Assembly (NCBI GenBank): GCA_049889095.1
Contig: JBLJFK010000005.1
Reading direction: 5' to 3' (one strand)
Length of the DNA stretch: 64,000 bases
Origin: Ewingella sp049889095
GTDB lineage: Bacteria > Pseudomonadota > Gammaproteobacteria > Enterobacterales > Enterobacteriaceae
Both the position numbers and the translations under genes were made by a program. The notes beneath the pieces were generated by a model, which saw nothing but the letters and a program-made list of their open reading frames with translations, made no database searches and was not told the DNA's origin. This document shows positions 17,688-26,700 of this stretch, piece by piece (the first letter of the stretch is position 1; every line of letters starts with the position of its first letter).

Positions 17688-18089
17688 TTATTTACGACCC
17701 GTACGCTGACCACGCAGCAGGCCTGACGCGCCATCTGAGTAGTCGCGTGGCATTTCTACCGGAGCCTGATCGTTGTCAGCTTCAGAACCGGTTAAACGGT
17801 AGTTGAATGGGTTATCCTGTGCTGGCATATCGGGCAGCAGGTTGTTTGAGCTTTTCGCCATATGTTGATAAAGCTGGCGGTAGTCGGTGGCCATATTATC
17901 CAGCAGCTCTGCGCTGCGGGCAAAGTGCCCCGTCAATTCCTGACGATATTCGTCCAGTTCGGCTTTGCTTCTGTCTAGCTCGTTTTGCATCACTTGCTGA
18001 TCGCGTAATTTACGATTGCCAAAGCGCATCCCTAACGCACCGACGGCGATACCGACCACTAATCCAATGAGCGCATACTCCCAGGTCAT
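17688..18089 (-). CDS. zapG: Z-ring associated inner-membrane protein ZapG (YhcB, DUF1043)
   Basis: 133 residues from the ATG at 18089, which has GGAGT 5 bases upstream; 16 further codons upstream are open but unsupported. One N-terminal membrane helix (YALIGLVVGIAVGALGMRFG) is followed by a long coiled-coil (KLRDQQVMQNELDRSKAELD) and a disordered C-terminus with the conserved MPRDYSDGASGLL motif. In E. coli it links cell division, elongation and envelope synthesis; the precise biochemical role is unsettled. It is divergent from zapE. Confidence 0.95.
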   Translation of the reverse strand: MTWEYALIGLVVGIAVGALGMRFGNRKLRDQQVMQNELDRSKAELDEYRQELTGHFARSAELLDNMATDYRQLYQHMAKSSNNLLPDMPAQDNPFNYRLTGSEADNDQAPVEMPRDYSDGASGLLRGQRTGRK

Positions 18090-18348
18090 AATGACTCCTA
18101 TTTTGACTTCGTTTTTCCGCAGGGCTTTTTCATGCAATGGTTTTAACGTAAATTCTACATACGTTTTCCATCCGTATCAGTCCACTATAACCGTTTACCT
18201 CGTCCGAGTGGAATCCTGCGCTGACATTCACCACAGCAAAGCGATTTTTTCACGAGCAGACCGGCGGTAAAAGCGGCGAACTGGACCTAAATCTGCGGAT
18301 AATCGCCGTGAAATACGGAAAAATATTTTCTCAGGGACGTTGATTGAC

Positions 18349-19470
18349 ATGCAACCCACGACACCACTGACGTTATATAAGAGTGCCTTAGCTGCCGGAG
18401 AGTTCCTGGCGGATGACATTCAGCTGCAGACCGTTACCCGGCTTGAGCTGATTTACCATGCGCTAAATACCCCGGCCGCTATGAAAATACCAACGCCTGC
18501 TGGCCTGTTGGGCCGATTGTTTGGAAAAAACAGTGCAAAAGACACCTTACGCCCCGTTCAGGGCTTATATATGTGGGGCGGTGTCGGGCGAGGCAAGACC
18601 TGGCTGATGGATCTTTTTTTCCAGACTTTGCCTGGTGAACGCAAACTGCGTCTGCATTTCCACCGTTTCATGCTGCGGGTGCATCAGCAGCTTACGGAGT
18701 TACAGGGGCAGGAAAACCCGCTGGAAATGATTGCAGACAGCTTTAAGGCTGAAACCGATGTGCTTTGTTTTGACGAGTTCTTTGTTTCCGATATTACCGA
18801 CGCTATGCTGTTGGCCACGCTGCTGCAGGCGCTGTTTGCGCGTGGTATTACGCTGATTGCAACCTCCAATATTCCGCCGGATAACCTTTATCGCAACGGG
18901 CTACAGCGTGCGCGCTTCGTGCCCGCCATCGATTTGATTAAAGAGTATTGCGACGTGATGAACGTCGATGCGGGCATCGATTACCGCTTACGCACCCTAA
19001 CGCAGGCTAATTTGTGGTTGGCCCCTTTGCAGGCGGAGACTGCCGTCGCTATGCGACATATGTTTGACCAGCTTGCCGGGCAAGAAGGCGAGGTCAACCC
19101 GTTGTTACAGGTTAATCACCGTCCGCTGCAGGCGATTGCCTCCGGCGACGGTGTGCTGGCGGTTGAATTCCATACCTTATGCGAAGAAGCCCGCAGCCAA
19201 CTGGATTACATTGCGCTGTCGAAGATTTACCACAGTGTTCTGCTCCACAATGTACCGGTGATGGGGCTGAAAGATGAAAATGCTGCCCGGCGATTTTTGG
19301 CGCTGGTCGATGAATTTTATGAACGCCACGTCAAACTGGTGATTTCTGCACAAACGCCGATGTATGAAATTTATCAGGGTGAGCGGCTGAAGTTTGAATA
19401 TCAGCGCTGCCTGTCGCGCCTGCAAGAGATGCAAAGCGAGGAGTATCTCAGGCTGCCGCACCTGCCTTGA
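18349..19470 (+). CDS. zapE: Cell division protein ZapE (AFG1-like ATPase)
   Basis: 373 residues from the ATG at 18349; AGGGA lies 11 bases upstream. A TTG three codons earlier (18340) is too close to that Shine-Dalgarno to be the start. AFG1/ZapE-family P-loop ATPase: Walker A GGVGRGKT at residues 77-84, Walker B DVLCFDEFFVSDI, sensor region ATSNIPPDNLY. It binds FtsZ and affects Z-ring stability under stress and low oxygen in E. coli. Conserved neighbour of zapG and rplM. Confidence 0.96.
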   Translation: MQPTTPLTLYKSALAAGEFLADDIQLQTVTRLELIYHALNTPAAMKIPTPAGLLGRLFGKNSAKDTLRPVQGLYMWGGVGRGKTWLMDLFFQTLPGERKLRLHFHRFMLRVHQQLTELQGQENPLEMIADSFKAETDVLCFDEFFVSDITDAMLLATLLQALFARGITLIATSNIPPDNLYRNGLQRARFVPAIDLIKEYCDVMNVDAGIDYRLRTLTQANLWLAPLQAETAVAMRHMFDQLAGQEGEVNPLLQVNHRPLQAIASGDGVLAVEFHTLCEEARSQLDYIALSKIYHSVLLHNVPVMGLKDENAARRFLALVDEFYERHVKLVISAQTPMYEIYQGERLKFEYQRCLSRLQEMQSEEYLRLPHLP

Positions 19471-19565
19471 CCTTCAATTTGTGCTTTGGCAGAAATGGGT
19501 GGGGCGATTGATCCTCGAAAGACTAAACTGAATGAAGCGAAATCTGCATTTTAGTCAAAAAAGGG

Positions 19566-19595
19566 TTCGATCTTTGCCGGTGACTTCTCTATAAT
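19566..19595 (+). promoter_or_regulatory. Probable rplM-rpsI promoter
   Basis: A perfect -10 TATAAT at 19590-19595 is preceded by a weak -35 (TTCGAT, 19566-19571) at 18-base spacing, and followed by a GC-rich discriminator (CCTGCGACCCC), as is common for stringently controlled ribosomal promoters. It gives a leader of about 200 bases before rplM. The -10 is convincing; the -35 assignment is tentative. Confidence 0.6.
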
Positions 19596-19711
19596 CCTGC
19601 GACCCCACGTTACAACGAAGTTTTTTTCCCGAAACTTCATAGTGCCGGCAATGGCTATTCGAAGGGGTAGGTTTGCTGGACTGATGGTCGTGTGAACCTC
19701 CAATACTTATT

Positions 19712-19773
19712 TTATAAACCCGGTTTCTTATGTGGTTTATAAAAACATATAGGCGTTTGGGTGTTCGCCAACG
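19712..19773 (+). promoter_or_regulatory. Structured rplM leader (candidate L13 autoregulatory site)
   Basis: Two stem-loops lie in the 5' leader. The first is a perfect 9-bp stem TTATAAACC/GGTTTATAA (19712-19742). The second is CGTTTGG/CCAACG with a 7-base loop (19754-19773). The second matches a stretch I recall as conserved before rplM in E. coli, where L13 represses its own operon by binding the leader. The rplM Shine-Dalgarno (GGGTAAG) follows about 20 bases later. Binding is inferred from that homology. Confidence 0.6.
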
Positions 19774-19799
19774 TGTAACTTTAATTGGGTAAGCTTTTA

Positions 19800-20228
19800 A
19801 TGAAAACTTTTACAGCTAAGCCGGAAACCGTACAACGTGACTGGTTCGTAGTTGACGCAGCGGGCAAGACCTTAGGTCGCCTGGCCACTGAACTGGCTAG
19901 CCGTCTGCGTGGCAAGCATAAAGCGGAATACACTCCGCACGTCGATACTGGTGATTACATCATCGTTCTGAACGCAGAAAAAGTTGCTGTAACTGGCAAA
20001 AAGCGTACTGACAAGATTTATTACCATCACACTGGCCACATCGGTGGTATCAAACAAGCGACCTTTGAAGAGATGATTGCTCGCCGTCCAGAGCGTGTCA
20101 TCGAGCTCGCGGTTAAAGGCATGCTGCCGAAGGGCCCGCTGGGTCGTGCAATGTACCGTAAACTTAAAGTTTACGCGGGTAACGAGCACACTCATGCGGC
20201 ACAGCAACCGCAAGTTCTTGACATTTAA
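19800..20228 (+). CDS. rplM: 50S ribosomal protein L13
   Basis: 142 residues from the ATG at 19800, the E. coli length (MKTFTAKPETV). An in-frame start five codons earlier is not used. An early-assembly 50S protein. The signature HIGGIKQATFEEMIARRPERV and the C-terminus HAAQQPQVLDI are intact. It is co-transcribed with rpsI 15 bases downstream. Confidence 0.99.
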   Translation: MKTFTAKPETVQRDWFVVDAAGKTLGRLATELASRLRGKHKAEYTPHVDTGDYIIVLNAEKVAVTGKKRTDKIYYHHTGHIGGIKQATFEEMIARRPERVIELAVKGMLPKGPLGRAMYRKLKVYAGNEHTHAAQQPQVLDI

Positions 20229-20243
20229 TCGGGATTATAGGCA

Positions 20244-20636
20244 ATGGCTGAAAATCAATACTACGGCACTGGTCGCCGCAAAAGCTCCGCCGCTCGCGTT
20301 TTTATCAAGCCGGGCAGTGGTAACATCGTAATTAACCAGCGTAGCCTGGAACAGTACTTTGGTCGTGAAACTGCCCGCATGGTAGTTCGTCAACCTCTGG
20401 AACTGGTCGACATGGTTTCTAAATTTGACCTGTACATCACTGTTAAAGGTGGTGGTATCTCTGGTCAAGCTGGTGCTATCCGTCACGGTATTACTCGTGC
20501 ACTGATGGAATATGACGAAAGTCTGCGTGGCGAACTGCGTAAAGCAGGTTTCGTTACTCGTGATGCTCGTAAAGTTGAACGTAAGAAAGTCGGCCTGCGT
20601 AAAGCACGTCGTCGTCCTCAGTTCTCCAAGCGTTAA
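20244..20636 (+). CDS. rpsI: 30S ribosomal protein S9
   Basis: 130 residues. S9 binds the 30S head, and its C-terminal tail (RRRPQFSKR) reaches the P-site tRNA anticodon stem. The family motif GGGISGQAGAIRHGITRAL is present. Second gene of rplM-rpsI; in E. coli S9 assists L13 in autoregulation. Confidence 0.99.
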   Translation: MAENQYYGTGRRKSSAARVFIKPGSGNIVINQRSLEQYFGRETARMVVRQPLELVDMVSKFDLYITVKGGGISGQAGAIRHGITRALMEYDESLRGELRKAGFVTRDARKVERKKVGLRKARRRPQFSKR

Positions 20637-20684
20637 TTCTTTACTGCTTCGGCAGTGCTGTGTTCCGACACAAAGAACAACGTC

Positions 20685-20713
20685 AAAAACCCGGTGCTTC
20701 ACCGGGTTTTTTT
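20685..20713 (+). terminator. Terminator after rpsI
   Basis: AAACCCGGT pairs with ACCGGGTTT around a 4-base loop (GCTT), followed by seven T. It closes the rplM-rpsI transcript. The rest of the gap to sspA (to 21004) should contain the sspA promoter, but I see no clear -35/-10 pair. Confidence 0.9.
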
Positions 20714-21004
20714 ATGCCCGCAGGTCGGTGAGTCTTGAGCAAATTGCCGTCTGATACACATTTCCCCACGAAATCCCCTATGCCATTCCCACAGGCCGAC
20801 CAAAATCTGGTAAGCTATCACACACTTTTGTGCCTGTTCACCGGGCAGTGACTGTTGCCGCGCTTCCTGGCTGGGTTTACCTTGCCAGCGCCTGTTGATG
20901 AAACGAGGGACGAAGCTGCTGGCTGGCAGTAAAGATGATTGTTCAGGATAGCAGCCTGACAGTTGGCTATTCGCAGATTATTCTAGATAAACTTGGAGGT
21001 TTTC

Positions 21005-21646
21005 ATGGCTGTCGCTGCCAACAAACGTTCGGTAATGACGCTGTTTTCTGGCTCGACCGACATTTTTAGCCATCAAGTACGTATCGTACTGGCGGAAAAA
21101 GGTGTCAGTGTTGAGATCGAGCAGGTTGAGATGGATCACCTGCCGCAGGATCTTATTGACCTCAACCCATATCGTACCGTTCCAACGTTGGTCGATCGTG
21201 AGCTGACGCTGTTTGAGTCACGCATCATCATGGAATACCTTGATGAGCGTTTCCCGCATCCTCCGTTAATGCCGGTCTACCCGGTTGCCCGTGGTGAGAG
21301 CCGTCTGATGATGCACCGCATCGAAAACGACTGGTACTCACTGCTGCGTCAAATTGAGCAGGGTTCTGCACCGGAAGCTGACGCTGCACGCAAGCAATTG
21401 CGTGAAGAGCTGCTGGCGATTGCGCCAATCTTCTCCTACATGCCTTACTTCAAGAGCGAAGAGTTCAGTCTGGTTGACTGCTACCTGGCACCGCTGTTGT
21501 GGCGTTTGCCTGAGCTTGGCATTGAGTTGTCCGGTACCGGTTCAAAAGAGCTGAAAGGCTACATGACCCGTGTATTCGAGCGTGATGCTTTCCTGGCTTC
21601 CCTTACTGAACCCGAGCGCGAAATGCGTTTGCACACCCGGGGCTAA
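21005..21646 (+). CDS. sspA: Stringent starvation protein A
   Basis: 213 residues from the ATG at 21005 (GGAGG 6 bases upstream). Glutathione S-transferase fold without GST activity. It binds RNA polymerase with sigma-70 and in E. coli lowers H-NS levels and supports acid tolerance and phage P1 late transcription. MAVAANKRSVMTLFSGS, the N-terminal thioredoxin-like domain and the PHPPLMPVYPVARGESRL hinge known from E. coli are all present. sspB follows 3 bases after the stop. Confidence 0.98.
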   Translation: MAVAANKRSVMTLFSGSTDIFSHQVRIVLAEKGVSVEIEQVEMDHLPQDLIDLNPYRTVPTLVDRELTLFESRIIMEYLDERFPHPPLMPVYPVARGESRLMMHRIENDWYSLLRQIEQGSAPEADAARKQLREELLAIAPIFSYMPYFKSEEFSLVDCYLAPLLWRLPELGIELSGTGSKELKGYMTRVFERDAFLASLTEPEREMRLHTRG

Positions 21647-21649
21647 GGC

Positions 21650-22159
21650 ATGGAGATGAACGACATGTCTCCTCGCCGTCCATACCTGCTGCGTGCGTTT
21701 TACGAATGGTTGCTCGACAACCAATTAACGCCGCACTTGGTGGTTGACGTGGCAATGCCAGGCGTTATGGTTCCGATGGAATTCGCCCGCGATGGTCAGA
21801 TTGTCCTGAACGTCGCGCCGCGCGCTGTCGGTAATCTCGAACTGGGTAACGATGATGTTCGCTTTAACGCTCGTTTTGGTGGCGTTTCGCGTAACGTATT
21901 TGTCCCTATCGCTGCGGTATTGGCCATTTATGCCCGTGAAAATGGCGCCGGAACGATGTTCGAGCCGGAAGCTGCTTATGAGTCAGAAGGGGCATTTGAA
22001 GGGCACAACGACGACGATAACAATAACAAAGATCCATCATCTGCACCGACAATGTCGGTCATTGATGGTGATTTGCCAGACGTCGCTGAAGAAAGCCCGG
22101 ATGATGAACCGCCGACTCCACCTCGCGGTGGGCGCCCATCGTTGCGAGTAGTAAAATAA
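21650..22159 (+). CDS. sspB: ClpXP adaptor SspB
   Basis: 169 residues. SspB binds ssrA-tagged proteins and RseA fragments and delivers them to ClpXP. The substrate-binding domain (about residues 1-115) is almost identical to E. coli. The acidic linker, rich in Asp and Asn, is variable. The C-terminal ClpX-docking module RGGRPSLRVVK is intact. It ties to degS in this window, since SspB enhances the last step of RseA degradation that DegS begins. Confidence 0.98.
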   Translation: MEMNDMSPRRPYLLRAFYEWLLDNQLTPHLVVDVAMPGVMVPMEFARDGQIVLNVAPRAVGNLELGNDDVRFNARFGGVSRNVFVPIAAVLAIYARENGAGTMFEPEAAYESEGAFEGHNDDDNNNKDPSSAPTMSVIDGDLPDVAEESPDDEPPTPPRGGRPSLRVVK

Positions 22160-22184
22160 GCGTTTTACACGGCTAAAACGACAT

Positions 22185-22216
22185 AAACCCTGCATTTATA
22201 TGCGGGGTTTTTTATT
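22185..22216 (+). terminator. Terminator after sspAB
   Basis: AAACCC...GCA pairs with TGC..GGGTTT, followed by six T; located 26 bases after the sspB stop. Confidence 0.8.
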
Positions 22217-22249
22217 GTCTGTGAAACGGATATTAGGTTTTTTGCTAAT

Positions 22250-22276
22250 AAAAAAAGCCGCTTGCGCGGCTTTTCT
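22250..22276 (-). terminator. Terminator after gltD
   Basis: Read on the minus strand, AAGCCGC GCAA GCGGCTT is followed by a run of T. It is 16 bases past the gltD stop. The plus-strand copy also has four T, so it may act in both directions. Confidence 0.85.
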
Positions 22277-22291
22277 GACAACACGAGCCTG

Positions 22292-23710
22292 CTAGACCTC
22301 GAGGTAGCCCATGATACCTTCTGCAGCTTTACGACCTTCAGCGATGGCGGTAACCACCAGGTCTGAACCGCGCACCGCATCGCCACCGGCGAAGATTTTC
22401 GGATTGCTGGTCTGGAAAGCATTATCGCTGCCTTCCGGAGCAAGGATGCGCCCTTGGGTATCAAGCTCCACGTCGTGAGCAGCCAGCCATTCCATTTTGT
22501 GCGGGCGGAAACCAAACGCCATCACTACGGCATCCGCTTCCATCACGTGTTCGGAACCGGCGACGACTTCAGCACGACGGCGTCCATGTGCATCCGGTGC
22601 GCCCAGTTCGGTACGGGCCATTCGGATGCCACTTACGCGGCCTGCGCTGTTAAGTTGAATGCTCAGCGGTTGTAGGTTGAACTTGAATTCAACGCCTTCT
22701 TCGCGGGCATTCTTCACTTCGCGGCGTGAACCCGGCATGTTCTCTTCATCGCGGCGATAGGCGCAGGTAACGTGCGTTGCACCCTGACGAATGGAGGTGC
22801 GTACGCAGTCCATCGCAGTATCACCACCACCGAGCACCACAACACGTTTCTTTTCCATCGTAGTGTAGGGTTCTTCCGGGCTGTCTTCGTAACCCATCAG
22901 CTGCTTGGTATTGGCAATCAGGAACGGAAGAGCATCATAGACGCCTGGTGAATCTTCATTCTCCAGACCGCCACGCATCGACTGGTATGTCCCCACGCCG
23001 AGGAATACCGCGTCGTATTCCGCCAGCAAAGCCTCGATGGTGATGTCTTTACCCACTTCAGTATTGAGTTGGAATTCTATTCCCATTTCGCTGAAGATTT
23101 CGCGACGCTTAGTCATTACCGATTTTTCCAGCTTAAAGGCCGGAATACCGAAGGTCAGCAGACCGCCGATCTCAGGGTGGCGATCGTAAACCACCGCCTT
23201 GACACCGTTGCGGGTTAACACATCAGCACAGGCCAAGCCTGCCGGACCTGCGCCAATGATTGCCACGCGTTTGCCGGTAGGGTCGACGTGAGACATATCC
23301 GGACGCCAGCCCATCTCGATAGCTTTATCGCTGATGTAGCGTTCGATATTACCGATGGTCACGGCGCCGAACTCATCATTCAGGGTACATGAACCTTCGC
23401 ACAGTCGGTCCTGCGGGCAAACGCGCCCACAGACTTCCGGCAGACTGTTGGTCTGATGCGCAAGGTCGGCCGCTTCCATAATACGGCCTTCATTTGCCAG
23501 CTTCAGCCAATTCGGAATGTAGTTGTGTACCGGGCATTTCCATTCGCAATACGGGTTACCACAGGATATACATCGATCTGCCTGTGATGCCGCCTGAGTG
23601 GCTGAAAACGGCTCGTAAATTTCGACAAACTCAATTTTACGGATCTTCAGCGGCTTCTTTGGCGGATCAACGCGCTGTAAGTCGATAAATTGATAAACGT
23701 TTTGACTCAT
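22292..23710 (-). CDS. gltD: Glutamate synthase (NADPH) small subunit GltD
   Basis: 472 residues. It takes electrons from NADPH through FAD and 4Fe-4S clusters to GltB, where glutamine and 2-oxoglutarate become two glutamates. The N-terminal cysteine clusters are CISCGNPYCEWKCP and CGRVCPQDRLCEGSC. The FAD-binding site is VAIIGAGPAGLACADVL and the NADPH site is VVVLGGGDTAMDCVRT. It lies 9 bases after gltB and is surely in the same operon. Confidence 0.98.
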   Translation of the reverse strand: MSQNVYQFIDLQRVDPPKKPLKIRKIEFVEIYEPFSATQAASQADRCISCGNPYCEWKCPVHNYIPNWLKLANEGRIMEAADLAHQTNSLPEVCGRVCPQDRLCEGSCTLNDEFGAVTIGNIERYISDKAIEMGWRPDMSHVDPTGKRVAIIGAGPAGLACADVLTRNGVKAVVYDRHPEIGGLLTFGIPAFKLEKSVMTKRREIFSEMGIEFQLNTEVGKDITIEALLAEYDAVFLGVGTYQSMRGGLENEDSPGVYDALPFLIANTKQLMGYEDSPEEPYTTMEKKRVVVLGGGDTAMDCVRTSIRQGATHVTCAYRRDEENMPGSRREVKNAREEGVEFKFNLQPLSIQLNSAGRVSGIRMARTELGAPDAHGRRRAEVVAGSEHVMEADAVVMAFGFRPHKMEWLAAHDVELDTQGRILAPEGSDNAFQTSNPKIFAGGDAVRGSDLVVTAIAEGRKAAEGIMGYLEV

Positions 23711-23719
23711 CTTGACCTC

Positions 23720-26700
23720 TTACTGCGCTTGTACCCGCAGCTCAGCTGCGGAACGACTACGGTGACCCAACAATGCTTTGACATCACTGGACTTAGGTTT
23801 TACCAGGGCAAATTTAGATGCCCATTGCGGCCAGTTCGCCAAAATCTCTTCACCACGGGCCGATGCGGTCAACTGAACGTGTTCGGTGATCAAACCGCGC
23901 AGATGTTCCTCATGGATGGCCAGCTCTTCAACACCGAGCACTTCAACCAGTTCCGGGTTAACACGTTTGCGGAATTCGCCATCTTCATCGAGTACGTAGG
24001 CGAAACCACCTGTCATACCTGCACCAAAGTTGACGCCGGTCCGGCCCAGTACGCAGACGATACCGCCGGTCATGTACTCACAACCGTTGTCGCCTATGCC
24101 TTCCACCACAGTGATAGCGCCGGAGTTACGCACTGCGAAGCGTTCACCCGCACGGCCAGCAGCAAACAACTTGCCGCCGGTAGCACCGTACAGACAGGTA
24201 TTACCGATGATGCTGGCTTCGTGGCTAAGAAAGGCGGAACCGATCGGTGGACGAATAGCAATACGTCCACCTGCCATGCCTTTGCCAACGTAGTCGTTGG
24301 CATCGCCAGTCAGCATAAGATCCACACCACCGGCATTCCAGACGCCGAAGCTCTGGCCAGCAGTACCACTGAAGTTAATACGCACGGGGTCAGCAGCCAT
24401 GCCCTGATCGCCGTGTTTCTCAGCGATAGCGCCGGACAACAGTGCACCAACCGAGCGATCCGTGTTGCGAATATCGAAGAAGAACGATTTGCTCTGTTTC
24501 GACTCAATATGCGGAGCCGCCTGATCCAGAATATTTTTGTTGAGCAGGCCTTTATCGAACGGCGGATTGTTCTCAGTGCAGTACACGGCTTTACCTGGAT
24601 GCGGTGTGGCGGTCGCCAGCAGTGCTGAGAGGTCGAGCTTGTTTTGCTTAGCGGTGAAGCCATCCAGTTCAAGCAGCAGGTCAGTACGGCCAATCAGGTC
24701 AACCAGGTGGCTTATACCGAGTTCCGCCATGATTTCACGGGTTTCCTGTGCGATAAACTTAAAGTAGTTGGTCACACGTTCTGGCAAGCCATGGTAATGG
24801 TTACGGCGCAGTTTTTCATCCTGAGTCGCCACACCGGTGGCGCAGTTATTCAGGTGGCAAATACGCAAGTATTTACAACCCAACGCGACCATCGGTCCTG
24901 TACCAAAACCGAAGCTTTCCGCACCCAAAATTGCCGCTTTGATAATGTCAGCACCCGTTTTCAGGCCGCCATCTACCTGCAGGCGAATTTTGTGCCGCAA
25001 ACCATTGGCCACCAACGCCTGCTGTGTTTCCACCAGACCGAGTTCCCACGGACAGCCAGCGTACTTGACCGATGACAGTGGGCTTGCGCCAGTACCGCCA
25101 TCGTAACCGGCGATGGTAATGAGATCGGCATAGGCTTTCGCTACGCCGGTGGCGATGGTACCTACGCCTGGTTCCGAAACCAGCTTCACTGAGATCATGG
25201 CTTTCGGATTGACCTGTTTCAGGTCAAAAATTAGCTGAGCCAGATCTTCGATAGAATAAATGTCATGGTGCGGCGGCGGTGAAATCAGGGTCACACCCGG
25301 CACGGAATAACGCAGTTTCGCGATGTATGGCGTGACTTTGTCGCCCGGCAGTTGACCGCCTTCGCCTGGTTTAGCACCCTGCGCCACTTTGATCTGAATT
25401 ACGTCAGCATTCACCAGATAAGCCGGAGTTACACCGAAACGACCGGAGGCGACCTGTTTGATGCGTGAGACCTTATTGGTGCCGTAACGCGCAGGATCTT
25501 CGCCGCCTTCACCGGAGTTAGAACGCCCGCCGATGCTGTTCATCGCTTCTGCCAGAGACTCATGGGCTTCAGGGCTAAGAGCACCGATAGACATCGCCGC
25601 GGTATCGAAACGTGTGAACAGGCCTTCGGCTGGTTCAACCTGATCAACCGGGATCGGCTGACCTTGCGGCGTGATCTGCAGCAGATCGCGCAGCGCTGCA
25701 ACCGGACGTTCGTTCACCAGTTTGGCATATTGCTGATAGTCGCTGTACTCGCCGCTTTTTACAGCAGCCTGCAGGGTATTCACCACGTCCGGATTGTAAG
25801 CGTGATATTCACCGCCGTAGACGAATTTCAGCAGACCACCCTGATCTAAGGTCTTGCGTTTCAGCCAGGCGCGTTTGGAGAGGTTTTGTAGGTCTTGCTC
25901 GAAGTCGTTGTAGCTTGCGCCACCAATACGGCTGACCACGCCCTGGAAGCAGGTGTTGCACAATTCTTTGTGTAGACCAACCGCTTCAAATAACTGAGAG
26001 CAACGATAAGACGCCACGGTTGAAATGCCCATTTTGGACATGATTTTATACAGACCCTTGTTGATGCCGTTGCGGTAGTTCAGCATCACTTCACGGTATT
26101 TCTTGTCTATAACCCGAGCGTCGACCAGCTTGGCCAGCGTTTCGTAAGCCAGATACGGATAAACAGCGGTGGCACCGAAACCGATCAGCACGGCGAAGTG
26201 GTGTGGGTCACGCGCACTGGCGGTTTCAACAATAATGTTGGCGTCACAACGCAGGTTTTTCTCAACCAGACGGCGTTGCAGCGCACCGACTGCCATTGGC
26301 GCAGGCAGTGGCAGTCGATTTGGCGCGATGTTGCGGTCCGAAAGCACCAACAGCACAGCACCATCACGGGCTTTCTGCTCACCTTCGTCGCACAATTTGG
26401 CAACGAACGTTTCCATATCCTGCTCGGCCGGGTCGTACGTCAGATCCAGCGTCTCGGCGCGATAGTATTTACTGTCCAGCGTGGTGAGCTGTTTGAAGTC
26501 AGACCACAACAAGATTGGTGACTTAAAGCTCAGGCGGTGTGCCTGACCTTCGGCCTCGCAGAATACGTTCATCTCACGACCAATGCTGGTCGCCAGTGAC
26601 ATGACATGGGCTTCACGCAGCGGATCGATTGGCGGGTTCGTCACCTGTGCAAACTGCTGGCGGAAATAATCATAGATAATACGTGGACGGCTGGAGAGCA

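Noticed and set aside
23690..24628. 312-codon open frame on the plus strand opposite gltB
   Set aside because: It lies wholly antisense to the gltB C-terminal region, has no family likeness or Shine-Dalgarno, and its length follows from the codon bias of gltB.
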